Origin: JANQGG01 sp964642175
GTDB taxonomy: Bacteria; Bacteroidota; Chlorobiia; Chlorobiales; Chloroherpetonaceae
Reading direction: 5' to 3'
Length of the DNA: 64,000 bases
Assembly: GCA_964642175.1 (NCBI GenBank)
Contig: CAZXOK010000007.1
Span: forward strand, 94,770-158,769
The position numbers were made by a program, and so were the translations under genes. The notes beneath the pieces were generated by a model. It saw only the letters and a list, made by a program, of their open reading frames with translations, did no database searches and had not been told where the DNA came from. This document shows positions 34,430 to 43,456 of the stretch, one piece after another (position 1 is the stretch's first letter; each line of letters starts with the position of its first letter).

Positions 34430-36943
34430 ATGGCTGATTTTTTAAAGTCTTTTGAGGGCTTATCGCATCATGAAGTTCAACAACGCATCAAAGCAGGCCT
34501 AACGAACAAACCCAAACAACAACACGTTAAAAGCAACCTGGATATTTTTATCAGTAATGCCTTTAATGTGTTCAACATGATTAACCTGGCAGTTATCAGT
34601 TTCCTGCTCTATTTCTACTTTGATGCCCAGGATATGCGGCTTTTACTGGACTCGGTTGGGATTATTACCGTTACCGTTGCCAACACCCTGATTGCCATTG
34701 TCCAGGAAACCAAGGCTTCCCGCACACTTGAAAAGATGGAGTTGCTAAAAAGCCAGGATGTTACCGTGGTACGTGATGGCAAAAAAGAACGCATTAACAA
34801 ACATACCATCGTTAAAGATGATGTGGTGATGCTGCAAAAGGGCGACCAGGTGGTGGTTGATGGCAAGGTATTGGATGCACGGCTGTTGGAAATTGATGAA
34901 TCGCTGCTCACGGGCGAGTCACACGCCATTAACAAAAAGCCCGGGGATGAATTGCTTTCAGGTAGTTTTTGCATCTATGGCTCAGCCTACTACCAGGCAA
35001 CCGGCGTGGGTGAAGAGAGCTACGCCTCAAATATTTTGCACCATGCCAAAAAATACAAGTTTACAATTTCGCCGCTTCAAAAGAAGATCAACCTGCTGTT
35101 TGTTCTCTCATTTGTGGTAACCATTTTGCTGGTTTTGTATGAATTTATCCATAGCCTTTCGGTCGGGGCGTTCGATCTGAAAGAAGCTCGTAAAATCTCC
35201 ACCATTGCCACCTCGCTGATCCCCGAAGGCCTGGTGTTTTTTTCATCTATCAGCTTTACCATTGGTATCATCCGGATTGCCCGTATCGGGGGGATTATCC
35301 AGAAAATGAACGCTATTGACTTGTTTCCCACCATCAATGTGGTATGCCTGGATAAAACCGGTACGCTTACCCAGAACAAGATCTCGGTGTATAAAGTCCG
35401 CACATTTGAAGGCAACAATTCTAAGCAGGTCGAAACGGCCCTGGGTTCCTTCAGCCGGTTGAGTACGGAACAAAACCCCACTGTTCAGGCACTGAATGTA
35501 TTCAATACAGGCGCTGAGCTTGAAAAAATGGATGAGCTCCCTTTTCGCTCCGAGCTGAAAATGAGTGCGATGCAGCTCGGCTCAAATGGTGAGCATACCA
35601 CCTATATCCTGGGTGGGTATGATGTGCTCTTAAATGCCTATCCCGGCCAATGGCAGCAAGAAGCCAAAGACATATTTGAGCGAGAGCACTTATCCGGGCA
35701 CCGTAATCTATTATTTGCCCGGGCAAATCTAAAGGCCGGCACCGCACTTGGGGCCGATGCTCTGCGAGAGTGCAGCATTGAACCCCTGGCTGTTGTTTCT
35801 CTACGCGATGAACCGCGCCACGATGCCCGTGATGCTCTGGAACTGTTCAAAAAAAATAATATCAGCACAAAAATCATCTCCGGGGATGCCACAGATTCCG
35901 TTCTCAGCACCCTGCATGAAATTGACTGGCCGGTGCCGGCTGAACGTGTGATTGAAGGCTCCAGCTTTGCCCGGCTAAGTGAGCATGAAAAAATGAAGGC
36001 TGTTCAGGAAAGATCTGTCTTTACCCGGCTAAGTCCCGAGCATAAGCTGGAGATCATAAAACACTTAAAGCATTTAGGACTGGAGACGGCTGTGATTGGT
36101 GATGGGGTCAACGACCTGCTCGCCCTAAAAGAATCCAACCTGGGCATTGCCATGGAAGAAGGCAGCATTATTTCCAAGGAGGTCTCCGATATTGTCTTGC
36201 TTAAAAACCGCTTTAACATCCTGCCGACCATCTTTGATGAAGGCAACAAGATTATCAACACCGTCAGTTATGTGTCTAATTTGTTTTTATCCAAGAATGT
36301 GTTGGTGATTGTTCTGAGCATGTTGCCCTGGTTTATGAATGTGATCTATCCGCTCACACCCCGAAAAGGTGCCTTGATCAGTATGCTTGGCATTGGATTG
36401 CCGGCCTATTTTATTGCGCTTAAAAACAGCAATACGCGTATACCGGTGAGCTTTTTCAGGCAATTGGTCTGGTTTATCTTGGTTTCTGCACCAATTATTC
36501 TGGGTTTGGCTTATTTAGGAGCTTACCTGGCAGAATTTGTGTTTGAGCTAAACACCACCCAGGCATCAAACGTGATGATGGCCACGCTGGTGATCCTGAC
36601 CACCATGAATTACCTGAGCACCATTATCTACGACGATCCCGAAAACCTGAAACCCTATGTCCAGTTTGCTTTACTGATCGTTGGCACCTATATCCTGATC
36701 TCTTCGATCCAGGTTGATTTTTTTGTGCTGGGCATGATAACGGCATTTTATGAAATCTCCGTGCTGGGGCTTTTGGAATGGGGCATTGTGGCCATGATCT
36801 GCGCGCCGGGCGTGTGGGCTTTGCTTGGTATGCATTACATTCGGCATTTGCAGCAGGGATCCCTCTCCAGCCAAAACCTGCATCCCATGGTTCAGAAACT
36901 GTTCCGACCCTCCTCCATGCCAACCGCCACCAATTCGGGCTAA
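34430..36943 (+). CDS. cation-translocating P-type ATPase
   Basis: 837 residues with the full P-type layout: N-terminal helices, A domain with LLTGESHAI (TGES, residues about 160), transmembrane helix 4 with IPEGL, phosphorylation site D308 in DKTGTLTQN, nucleotide-binding domain, and hinge GDGVNDLLALKESNLGIAM. About ten membrane segments in total with a long hydrophobic C-terminal block. IPEGL lies where calcium and magnesium pumps carry PEGL, so it belongs with the P2/P3-like divalent-cation or HAD-IC branch; the ion is not readable. No heavy-metal CPx motif or N-terminal metal-binding domain, which argues against copper or zinc export. Confidence 0.92.
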   Translation: MADFLKSFEGLSHHEVQQRIKAGLTNKPKQQHVKSNLDIFISNAFNVFNMINLAVISFLLYFYFDAQDMRLLLDSVGIITVTVANTLIAIVQETKASRTLEKMELLKSQDVTVVRDGKKERINKHTIVKDDVVMLQKGDQVVVDGKVLDARLLEIDESLLTGESHAINKKPGDELLSGSFCIYGSAYYQATGVGEESYASNILHHAKKYKFTISPLQKKINLLFVLSFVVTILLVLYEFIHSLSVGAFDLKEARKISTIATSLIPEGLVFFSSISFTIGIIRIARIGGIIQKMNAIDLFPTINVVCLDKTGTLTQNKISVYKVRTFEGNNSKQVETALGSFSRLSTEQNPTVQALNVFNTGAELEKMDELPFRSELKMSAMQLGSNGEHTTYILGGYDVLLNAYPGQWQQEAKDIFEREHLSGHRNLLFARANLKAGTALGADALRECSIEPLAVVSLRDEPRHDARDALELFKKNNISTKIISGDATDSVLSTLHEIDWPVPAERVIEGSSFARLSEHEKMKAVQERSVFTRLSPEHKLEIIKHLKHLGLETAVIGDGVNDLLALKESNLGIAMEEGSIISKEVSDIVLLKNRFNILPTIFDEGNKIINTVSYVSNLFLSKNVLVIVLSMLPWFMNVIYPLTPRKGALISMLGIGLPAYFIALKNSNTRIPVSFFRQLVWFILVSAPIILGLAYLGAYLAEFVFELNTTQASNVMMATLVILTTMNYLSTIIYDDPENLKPYVQFALLIVGTYILISSIQVDFFVLGMITAFYEISVLGLLEWGIVAMICAPGVWALLGMHYIRHLQQGSLSSQNLHPMVQKLFRPSSMPTATNSG

Positions 36944-37055
36944 ACCATGTCTGAAAGCTTCTTTATGACTTGCCCGATCCGTTTATGGACTGTTCATCCT
37001 TTACAATCACTTTTGAAATCAGGATGGTCAATACGCTTAGGACGATCAGATCAGA

Positions 37056-38585
37056 TTACAACTTATCTACCATAACTTTATAGGTTGGATCTTCCAGAAC
37101 ATTAACATCTATGATCTCATCGGCATTTTTAAGCAACTTGCGGCAGTCGGTACTTAAGTGCTTTAAATGTAATACTTTATCAACTTTTCGGTAACGTTCG
37201 GTCAATCGGTTCAGGGCTTCTATGGCCGACATATCCACCACCCGGCTTTCAGCAAAATCAATGATGACTTCTTTAGGATCGTTCAGGGGATCAAACTTGT
37301 CATTAAAGGCTGTAACGGAACCAAAAAAGAGAGGGCCGTATATCTCATAATGTTTCACGCCGTTATCATCCATATACTTGCGGGCACGAATACGCTTGGC
37401 ATTGTCCCAGGCAAAGACCAATGCTGAAATGATCACCCCGATCACCACGGCCAGGGCTAGATTGTGAAGAAAAACAGTGACTAATGTTACCAGCACCATC
37501 ACCAGTATGTCGGAGGCTGGCATCTTGGTAAACGTTTTCAAGCTTGCCCATTCAAACGTCCCTATCGCCACCATGATCATCAAGCCCGTCAGGGCTGCCA
37601 TGGGGACTTTTTCGATCAATCCCGAGCCGAACATCACAAAAACCAGGAGCATCACCGAAGCCACCACGCCTGATATCCTGGCCCGTGCCCCGTTGGAGAT
37701 GTTGATCAGGCTCTGGCCGATCATAGCGCAACCGCCCATACCCGAAAATAAACCCGAAAGCATATTGGCCGCGCCCTGGGCAATGGCTTCCTGGTTCCCG
37801 TAGCCACGGGTTTCTGTAATTTCATCTACAATATTTAACGTGAGCAGGCTTTCGATTAATCCTACCCCGGCCATTATGGCGGCATATGGAAATATGATCT
37901 GAAGGGTTTCCAAAGTTAATGGAACCTGGGGAATATGAAAGGGTGGAAAGCCGCCTTGAATGGAAGCAATATCACCCACGGTTTTTGTTTCGATACCCAG
38001 GAAAGTCACCAGCCCAAAAACCACCAAAATTGCGGTTAATGATGCCGGGACTACTTTTGTCAGTTTTGGCAGGCCCCGGATGATAAGCATGGTTAATGCT
38101 ACCAATCCAATCAATACCAACATTGGCTGACCTGTTAGCCACTCACCTTCCGGTGATTTGAATTGCGCCAATTGCGACATAAAAATGATGATCGCCAGGC
38201 CATTGACAAAGCCAAATATCACCGGATGGGGCACCAGGCGAATAAGTTTTCCAAGTTTTAAAAAGCCTGCTGCAAGTTGAATACTGCCGGCCAGAATTAC
38301 CGTAGCAAACACATACTCCACCCCGTGCGACTGCGCCAATGCCACAATTACAACTGCAACGGCACCGGTTGCACCTGAGATCATACCCGGCCTGCCGCCA
38401 AACACCGAGGTAACCAATCCCATTACAAAAGCGGCGTACAATCCCGTAAGAGGCGAAAGTCCGGCAATCAGGGCAAAGGCAACTGGCTCCGGGACCAACG
38501 CCAGAGCAACGGTAAGCCCGGAAAGAATTTCAGTTTTAAGATCAAATTTACTTTGACACTTAAATAGACGTAAGACTTGTTTCAT
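37056..38585 (-). CDS. SulP-family anion transporter with STAS domain
   Basis: 509 residues. About 12 membrane segments cover residues 18-395 and start with the family block LSGLTVALALVPEPVAFALIAGLSPLTGLYAAF; FGGRPGMISGATGA and GLFSGMGGCAMIGQSLINIS follow as substrate-site motifs. Residues about 410-505 form a STAS domain (VIIDFAESRVVDMSAIEAL). SulP carriers move sulfate, bicarbonate or dicarboxylates, often with Na+ or H+; the substrate is not decidable. The BicA-type sodium bicarbonate carrier is one option and would suit PEP carboxylase. Transcribed alone and convergent to the P-type ATPase. Confidence 0.93.
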   Translation of the reverse strand: MKQVLRLFKCQSKFDLKTEILSGLTVALALVPEPVAFALIAGLSPLTGLYAAFVMGLVTSVFGGRPGMISGATGAVAVVIVALAQSHGVEYVFATVILAGSIQLAAGFLKLGKLIRLVPHPVIFGFVNGLAIIIFMSQLAQFKSPEGEWLTGQPMLVLIGLVALTMLIIRGLPKLTKVVPASLTAILVVFGLVTFLGIETKTVGDIASIQGGFPPFHIPQVPLTLETLQIIFPYAAIMAGVGLIESLLTLNIVDEITETRGYGNQEAIAQGAANMLSGLFSGMGGCAMIGQSLINISNGARARISGVVASVMLLVFVMFGSGLIEKVPMAALTGLMIMVAIGTFEWASLKTFTKMPASDILVMVLVTLVTVFLHNLALAVVIGVIISALVFAWDNAKRIRARKYMDDNGVKHYEIYGPLFFGSVTAFNDKFDPLNDPKEVIIDFAESRVVDMSAIEALNRLTERYRKVDKVLHLKHLSTDCRKLLKNADEIIDVNVLEDPTYKVMVDKL

Positions 38586-38790
38586 AAATCAAAAAAAACA
38601 AACAGGGAATGGTATCATTCCGGTTTTTAAAATACCTACAACCGAAACGCCGTTCTATCAAGCGATTTTACTGCGGGTAGTGGTTTGCGAGAAGTTTATT
38701 AGGAGCTGGTTTTTAAACTTGGGGAGAAATATAAAAGATTTACATTAAAAACCAAATCCGTAAAGCAGGGTTGGATTATAAATTAAAAAA

Positions 38791-38819
38791 CCTGTGGCAC
38801 CCTTATGAGTTGCCACAGG
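38791..38819 (-). terminator. intrinsic terminator
   Basis: CCTGTGGCA and TGCCACAGG form a nine-bp perfect stem with an 11-base loop and a six-T run on the minus strand, directly behind the small gene at 38832. Confidence 0.85.
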
Positions 38820-38831
38820 CATATGATAAAC

Positions 38832-39059
38832 TTACTGGTTTTCTTTTTTTACGGTTTCTGTAACCGTATTTAATGCTTCGGTTGCCGAGTCGGCTAGTTT
38901 TTTCATCACATCATTTACGCCTGTGATCACGGTGCCGGCCAGAGAGCTTTGGACATCCAATGCCCGGCCAAACAATTGCGATTGCTGCTCAGAGATTTCT
39001 TTTGCGGTTTGAAGCACTTTGTCCAAGGCTTCATCTAATTGAGATTGATCTTCAGCCAT
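38832..39059 (-). CDS. small helical paralog, copy 1 of 4
   Basis: 75 residues (MAEDQSQLDEALDKVLQ at the start), almost wholly amphipathic helix, rich in Ala, Thr, Val, Asp and Glu, with no membrane or signal segment. It shares the starting pattern MAE/MSE-x-NQ/Q-x2-EA, then KTA/QTAKEI, with the copies at 39558 and 39937, and a central Gly/Val break (AGTVITGVND). It has its own terminator and 5' gap. The composition resembles phasins and other small surface-coating helical proteins, but no specific family was recognised. The function is unknown; a self-associating scaffold or coat is plausible only. Confidence 0.6.
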   Translation of the reverse strand: MAEDQSQLDEALDKVLQTAKEISEQQSQLFGRALDVQSSLAGTVITGVNDVMKKLADSATEALNTVTETVKKENQ

Positions 39060-39111
39060 AAGAATAGAAATATTTTAGTGTTTCGGGAAAATTCTGTACT
39101 GAAGAATTGCA

Positions 39112-39149
39112 AAAGCCATCAACAATAGAACCCTATTATTGATGGCTTT
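39112..39149 (-). terminator. intrinsic terminator
   Basis: A 17-bp stem with one mismatch and a four-base loop (AAAGCCATCAA arm), with a short T-run on the minus strand, behind the small gene at 39173. Confidence 0.75.
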
Positions 39150-39172
39150 GTAAATCAAATATGAATGGTTAC

Positions 39173-39388
39173 TTACTTGCTGAAGCCAGCGAGTAAAGTA
39201 CCAACAGTGTCATTAGCTCTTTTGGTCACGTTATCTAAAACGCTTACAGCATTTTTGCTTACAGAATCAATTACTGTACCAGCAGCTGTGAAAGTTTTTT
39301 CAATTAACTTTCCGCCATTGCTTACAACTGAGTTAACTGTGCCAAAAATACCGTCAAAAACTCCCATTAATTGGTTTTGTTCTGCCAT
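39173..39388 (-). CDS. small helical protein, copy 2 of 4 (diverged)
   Basis: 71 residues beginning MAEQNQLMGVFDGIFG. It shares the first residues and length with its neighbours, but the centre is Val/Ser/Gly-rich (SVVSNGGKLIEKTFTAAG) and ends TVGTLLAGFSK. It is less clearly homologous to copies 1, 3 and 4, so common origin is likely but not certain. Hydrophobic residues recur about every three to four positions, giving a nearly continuous amphipathic helix. Own terminator. Function unknown. Confidence 0.55.
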   Translation of the reverse strand: MAEQNQLMGVFDGIFGTVNSVVSNGGKLIEKTFTAAGTVIDSVSKNAVSVLDNVTKRANDTVGTLLAGFSK

Positions 39389-39557
39389 GGTTAATTTAAT
39401 TTTGGTTGAAATAAAGTAACAAATAAAAAAAACAACTTAACTTGCTTTAGCTACTGCAAATTAATGGATACGACTTAAAATTCAAAGAAAAGCCCATGAT
39501 TTTTTATTAATCCTAACTAAAAAAACATGAGGTTTAGTGCTTAAAAGGTCACTGAGA

Positions 39558-39806
39558 TTACGATTCAGCCTGGTTTTGTGACTGATTAATGCTGTTGCTA
39601 ACGCTATCAACTGCCTGGCTGGCCATATTGGTGATATTTTTAAGCAAATCAGTTGCGCCATTTAACACGTTACCAGCTACTGGTGCAACTGGACCTAAAG
39701 CACCCATTGCTTTGTTTAAAATTTCGGTGTGTTGTTTACCGATTTCACCGGCAGTCTTAATAGCATTATCAAATGCTTCATTGAGTTGGTTTTGCCCTTC
39801 TGACAT
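39558..39806 (-). CDS. small helical paralog, copy 3 of 4
   Basis: 82 residues, MSEGQNQLNEAFDNAIKTAG at the start, then GEIGKQHTEILNKA, a Pro-bearing turn (GPVAPVAGNVLNG), and DLLKNITNMASQAVDSV. It aligns almost end to end with copy 4, with KTAGEIG, IL-x-KA, GN-x-LNG and TNM-x-S in common. No signal peptide; ends in Gln/Ser-rich residues. No clear terminator between this gene and the next gene downstream, although there is a 170-base gap. Function unknown. Confidence 0.62.
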   Translation of the reverse strand: MSEGQNQLNEAFDNAIKTAGEIGKQHTEILNKAMGALGPVAPVAGNVLNGATDLLKNITNMASQAVDSVSNSINQSQNQAES

Positions 39807-39880
39807 AGCTCTGAAATTTGGTTTTTAAAAATAACGTGGTTAAAACGGGGTTAATTTAATACAAAACAATGGATATAAAA

Positions 39881-39914
39881 AAAGGCTAAAATGATATTTA
39901 TCACTTTAGCCTTT
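39881..39914 (-). terminator. intrinsic terminator
   Basis: AAAGGCTAAA pairs with TTTAGCCTTT and an inner TGAT/ATCA with one mismatch, followed on the minus strand by a T-run. It closes the small gene at 39937. Confidence 0.82.
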
Positions 39915-39936
39915 GATTTCTAAACCAAGCAATTGC

Positions 39937-40149
39937 TTAGCTTTGTTGTGAGGTTACATTATCCAATGTTTTTGACACCATGTTGGTGAAAGATTGGATA
40001 AACCCGGTAAAGCCATTTAAGATGTTACCGGACAAAGCGACCAATGCATTGACAGCTTTGCCCAAAATATCATTATGAGCCTGGCCAATTTCACCGGCGG
40101 TTTTGGTTACGTTTTCAAACGCTTCTGAGAATTGATTTTCTTCTGCCAT
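39937..40149 (-). CDS. small helical paralog, copy 4 of 4
   Basis: 70 residues from the ATG at 40149; an in-frame ATG at 40185 would add 12 residues with no counterpart in the other copies, so the inner start is chosen. MAEENQFSEAFENVTKTAG, then GEIGQAHNDILGKA and GNILNGFTGFIQSFTNM. Closely related to copy 3. It has its own terminator. The promoter region upstream runs to the tRNA-Pro gene. Function unknown. Confidence 0.62.
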   Translation of the reverse strand: MAEENQFSEAFENVTKTAGEIGQAHNDILGKAVNALVALSGNILNGFTGFIQSFTNMVSKTLDNVTSQQS

Positions 40150-40344
40150 TATTATTCCTTTGGTTGATATTGAGGTTGAAATCAAATAAACAATTAAAAA
40201 CTACAATAGCAAATATAATATCAAATATGAACGTTTTCAAACGTTATTCATGTAAGATAAGGTATTTATCAATACCTAATTTCATTATCTAAAGGCCGAA
40301 TTAATGTACTTAATCTGTTAAACGGTTATTTCGGCTTAGACGAG

Positions 40345-40417
40345 TCGGGGTGAGAGGACTTGAACCTCCGACCTCTGCGTCCCGAACGCAGCACTCTACC
40401 AACTGAGCCACACCCCG
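40345..40417 (-). tRNA. tRNA-Pro (CGG)
   Basis: 73 bases on the minus strand fold as a cloverleaf: acceptor CGGGGTG with CACCCCG and discriminator A, D-loop with AGTTGGTAGA, anticodon stem CTGCG/CGCAG with loop TTCGGGA giving CGG, and T-arm GAGGTTCAAGTCCTC. The CCA end is not encoded. Confidence 0.95.
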
Positions 40418-40539
40418 AATCAAGGTTTTGTGAGGCTGAATTTGAATAGATAGTAATGACAAGCCACTACCAATCACGAAAAACAGACCGTTGAAAACCC
40501 TGTTAACAAGTAAATTTAAAAAATTAATTTATCAATTCA

Positions 40540-41427
40540 CTACCCCTTCGAGGGCTTTTGTGCAAAAGCCAGAATATAGTCCAAACCCGAATACACACTA
40601 TGGGCTGAACGGTTAAAGGTAGATTGCGCAAATATTCTGGCCAGCGGATGCTGTTTCTCCAGAAAAGTTTGATTCCCGGAAAAATAGTCATGCAATGGTA
40701 TATATACATCATCTCGAATAGAGGTCACATCCAGATCCACGAATCCGGCTTTGATCAGTTTTTCTTCATAAGCTGGGATGAGGTAATAATTCTCATCAGG
40801 TATGTTGAACTTGCCGGCAATCAGGTTCCAGGAAAACCAGTGCTCAATTTTCTTAAACAGATCGTCTGGTTCTGTTGTGGGCAATATATCGGCGGTTACC
40901 AATCTGCCACCCGGACGCAGTACACGAAAGGCTTCCCTGAAAAAGTCCTCTCGCGAGCGATAGTGAAAAGCGCTTTCCAAAGACACAACCAGGTCGATAG
41001 AATTATCCTCAATCGGCATTTCAGTAGCTGACCCTTCACGCAGATCAATGCGGTCCTGAAGCCCGGCCCCGGCCACTTGTTCTTTGGCCCGTTCAACCTG
41101 AGTTCTGGTAATGTTCAAGCCAATAATCTTGTCCGGGTTTAATTTGGTTGTCCAGAGAATGTCCTGATCACCAAAACCAAATCCACAATCCAAAACGGTA
41201 TCCCCTTTGCCCATTTTGGCTTTATTGGCTGCTAAAAGAGCCAGTTGTTCACTGGCCTCATCGATGGTATCCACATCTTTCCAATAGCCAAGATTCAGGT
41301 AGAGCTTACCTTCGGTTGGAGAAGATGTCCCGATTAGGTCATAAACCTGGGTTGTATTTAAATTGTGAAATGGATTAAACAACCAATTCAGATACCCAAA
41401 AAATCGTGATAAGTCATTATCAAACAT
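40540..41427 (-). CDS. class I SAM-dependent methyltransferase
   Basis: 295 residues from the ATG at 41427 (MFDNDLSRFF); an upstream in-frame start at 41460 would overlap the neighbouring gene. SAM motif I is VLDCGFGFGDQD, followed by IIGLNITRTQVERAKE as motif II, IDLVVSLESAFHY as motif IV and LRPGGRLVTADI as post-motif. The sequence LYLNLGYWKD before motif I and the AFHY motif are shared with sterol, erythromycin/rifamycin and gamma-tocopherol-type methyltransferases. The substrate is unknown; a small hydrophobic molecule or fatty acid-like acceptor is likely. It lies next to a DUF427 gene on the same strand. Confidence 0.82.
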   Translation of the reverse strand: MFDNDLSRFFGYLNWLFNPFHNLNTTQVYDLIGTSSPTEGKLYLNLGYWKDVDTIDEASEQLALLAANKAKMGKGDTVLDCGFGFGDQDILWTTKLNPDKIIGLNITRTQVERAKEQVAGAGLQDRIDLREGSATEMPIEDNSIDLVVSLESAFHYRSREDFFREAFRVLRPGGRLVTADILPTTEPDDLFKKIEHWFSWNLIAGKFNIPDENYYLIPAYEEKLIKAGFVDLDVTSIRDDVYIPLHDYFSGNQTFLEKQHPLARIFAQSTFNRSAHSVYSGLDYILAFAQKPSKG

Positions 41428-41453
41428 GTTACATACTCCTGTATAAATGTTAA

Positions 41454-41933
41454 TTACCAACCCCAGGTGCCTTTTCCACCTTTAAAGGGGCCTTTTAAGT
41501 TTTGTGTGATCCATCCCCCGTAAAAATCACCTTCCTGGGGCTCTACTTTCTCGTCTCCAACATAACACTCCTGAACCTTGGTCGAGTAAAAGCACAGGTA
41601 ATTGCGTATGTGTTCAAATTTTGAGGATGGTGCCGGATAGCTCCAGGCCGCATTTTTACTGATCTGGCCATCGACCTTAAGGGTCCAGTAAACAGCCATA
41701 CCCTTGAACTCACAAAAAGATGTTTTTTCCTGCGGGATTAAATAGTCCATTTTAATATCTTCCGGCGGAATGTAGTAGGTTGGCGGGTGACTGGTTTCCA
41801 GAATACGGTACCCACGAGTGGTATCGGCGATAACGGTGTTGTTAAAGATAACTTTTAGCCGTTGAGGTACCTGTTCACATTTTGGTGGCCGCGGGTAATC
41901 CCAAACAGACTCTTGTTTCAAAATATTTTCCAT
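41454..41933 (-). CDS. DUF427 domain protein
   Basis: 159 residues from the ATG at 41933 (MENILKQESVWDYPRP). The DUF427 family is a small beta-barrel fold; diagnostic stretches are SVWDYPRPP, TRGYRILETSHPPTYYIPPEDI and CEFKGMAVYWTL with AAWSYPAP. The family is of unknown biochemical role, found with oxidative or sugar genes. The frame is open further upstream to 41972, but the shorter start fits the domain. It ends 26 bases before the methyltransferase gene in the same direction, so the two probably form an operon. Confidence 0.82.
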   Translation of the reverse strand: MENILKQESVWDYPRPPKCEQVPQRLKVIFNNTVIADTTRGYRILETSHPPTYYIPPEDIKMDYLIPQEKTSFCEFKGMAVYWTLKVDGQISKNAAWSYPAPSSKFEHIRNYLCFYSTKVQECYVGDEKVEPQEGDFYGGWITQNLKGPFKGGKGTWGW

Positions 41934-42180
41934 TGCTGATGTGCTTAGATTAAATTGTTGAGAACTAAACACAAAACCTGTGGCTATTCATTCACAAAAT
42001 TCACCTGTGCGTTAGGATTCCTGATTTTTTCCCCTTTTTTTTACAAAAAGCAACATCAGACCCCGACCGGCAGATTTATTTCAGTAATCTGAAATTATTC
42101 GGGTTTACATCCGGTTATAGTTTTAATTTGTCTTAAGAAGACGTTTATGTTCGTTATTCTCATAAAAACCAAACTCATTC

Positions 42181-43443
42181 ATGAACCGCTCTGAACTTTA
42201 TGAGCAGTATCAAACTGTTCGAGCAACCACCGAGAATCTTATAGCACCGTTAGAAAAAGAAGATACGGTGGTCCAACCTATCCTGGATGTCAGTCCGCCC
42301 AAATGGCATCTTGGCCATACAGCCTGGTTTTTTGAAACCTTCTTGCTGGAACCCTACCTTCAAAAATACCGGGTGTTTCATCCAAAATACACCTTCCTGT
42401 TCAACTCATATTACGATCATGTAGGCGAACGGGTCGATCGCCCCAAGCGCGGGTTTCTTTCCAGACCAACATTGGAAGAGATCTTTACCTATCGACGTGC
42501 AGTGGATAAAGCCATGGGTGAGCTGATCGATCAGTGCCCCGACAATAAGTGGTTATCTGTTCATGATCTGATAGAGTTGGGATTAAATCACGAGCAACAG
42601 CACCAGGAACTGCTTCTCACAGATATTAAATATATCCTGGGGCACAATCCTCTCTTTCCGGCTTACACCAAACAGCCCAAATCGCAACCACCACAAAACC
42701 CTGTGAAACATGAATTTGTGATGTGCCGTGGCGGAGTTTTCACTGTTGGTCATGCCGGTGCGGGATTTCATTACGACAATGAATGCCCTAATCATGAGGT
42801 ACTCTTGCAGGATTTTGCGCTGCAAAATCAATTGGTGACCAATGGCGACTTTCTCGCGTTTGTTCAGGATAGCGGATATACCGATTTCAGGCATTGGCTA
42901 TCAGACGGTTGGGATACCCTGCAACAGCATCAGTGGCAAGCCCCTGAATACTGGGTAAAAGATGAAGGCCAGTGGTACGAATATACCCTTTTTGGATTAG
43001 AACCTTTAAACCTCAGGGCACCCGTGTGTCATATCAGTTTTTATGAGGCCGAAGCTTATGCCAGTTGGTCGGGCAAACGTCTGCCCACCGAAGCTGAGTG
43101 GGAGGTGGCTGCCAAAAGACACCAAACCACAGATGGCCCGACACCCAATCTCCTTGAGTGTGATACCTTTCACCCGGAAGCGTTAAAACCGGATCAAAAC
43201 TGCTATTTACACCAACTGATCGGTGATGTATGGGAATGGACATCAAGCAGTTACCTGCCCTACCCCGGTTATCGCCACAGCTCAAATGCCCTGGGTGAGT
43301 ACAATGGTAAATTCATGATCAATCAAATGGTGCTTAAAGGCGGATCTTGTGTAACTCCTCTAAGCCACATTCGTCTCTCCTACCGAAATTTTTTCCATGC
43401 CGATAAACGCTGGCAATTTACCGGCCTGCGTTTGGCTGACTAA
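42181..43443 (+). CDS. egtB: ergothioneine biosynthesis sulfoxide synthase EgtB
   Basis: 420 residues in two domains. N-terminal DinB-like four-helix bundle (about 1-160) with the iron site: WHLGHTAWF (H43/H46) and HEQQHQE (H137, H141), the H-x3-H-x-E motif of EgtB. C-terminal FGE-sulfatase fold (about 180-420) with SGKRLPTEAEWEVAA, GDVWEWTSSSY, KGGSC and the final RNFFHADKRWQFTGLRLA, all family signatures. It uses oxygen and iron to join a cysteine or gamma-glutamylcysteine to trimethylhistidine. Which thiol donor it takes is not decidable. It is followed at 13 bases by egtD. Confidence 0.94.
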   Translation: MNRSELYEQYQTVRATTENLIAPLEKEDTVVQPILDVSPPKWHLGHTAWFFETFLLEPYLQKYRVFHPKYTFLFNSYYDHVGERVDRPKRGFLSRPTLEEIFTYRRAVDKAMGELIDQCPDNKWLSVHDLIELGLNHEQQHQELLLTDIKYILGHNPLFPAYTKQPKSQPPQNPVKHEFVMCRGGVFTVGHAGAGFHYDNECPNHEVLLQDFALQNQLVTNGDFLAFVQDSGYTDFRHWLSDGWDTLQQHQWQAPEYWVKDEGQWYEYTLFGLEPLNLRAPVCHISFYEAEAYASWSGKRLPTEAEWEVAAKRHQTTDGPTPNLLECDTFHPEALKPDQNCYLHQLIGDVWEWTSSSYLPYPGYRHSSNALGEYNGKFMINQMVLKGGSCVTPLSHIRLSYRNFFHADKRWQFTGLRLAD

Positions 43444-43456
43444 CTTTATCTATTTT

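Noticed and set aside
38832..40149. The four small genes as chlorosome envelope proteins or gas-vesicle proteins
   Set aside because: Small size and composition are alike, but no diagnostic motif was recognised and no other photosynthesis or gas-vesicle gene is in the window.
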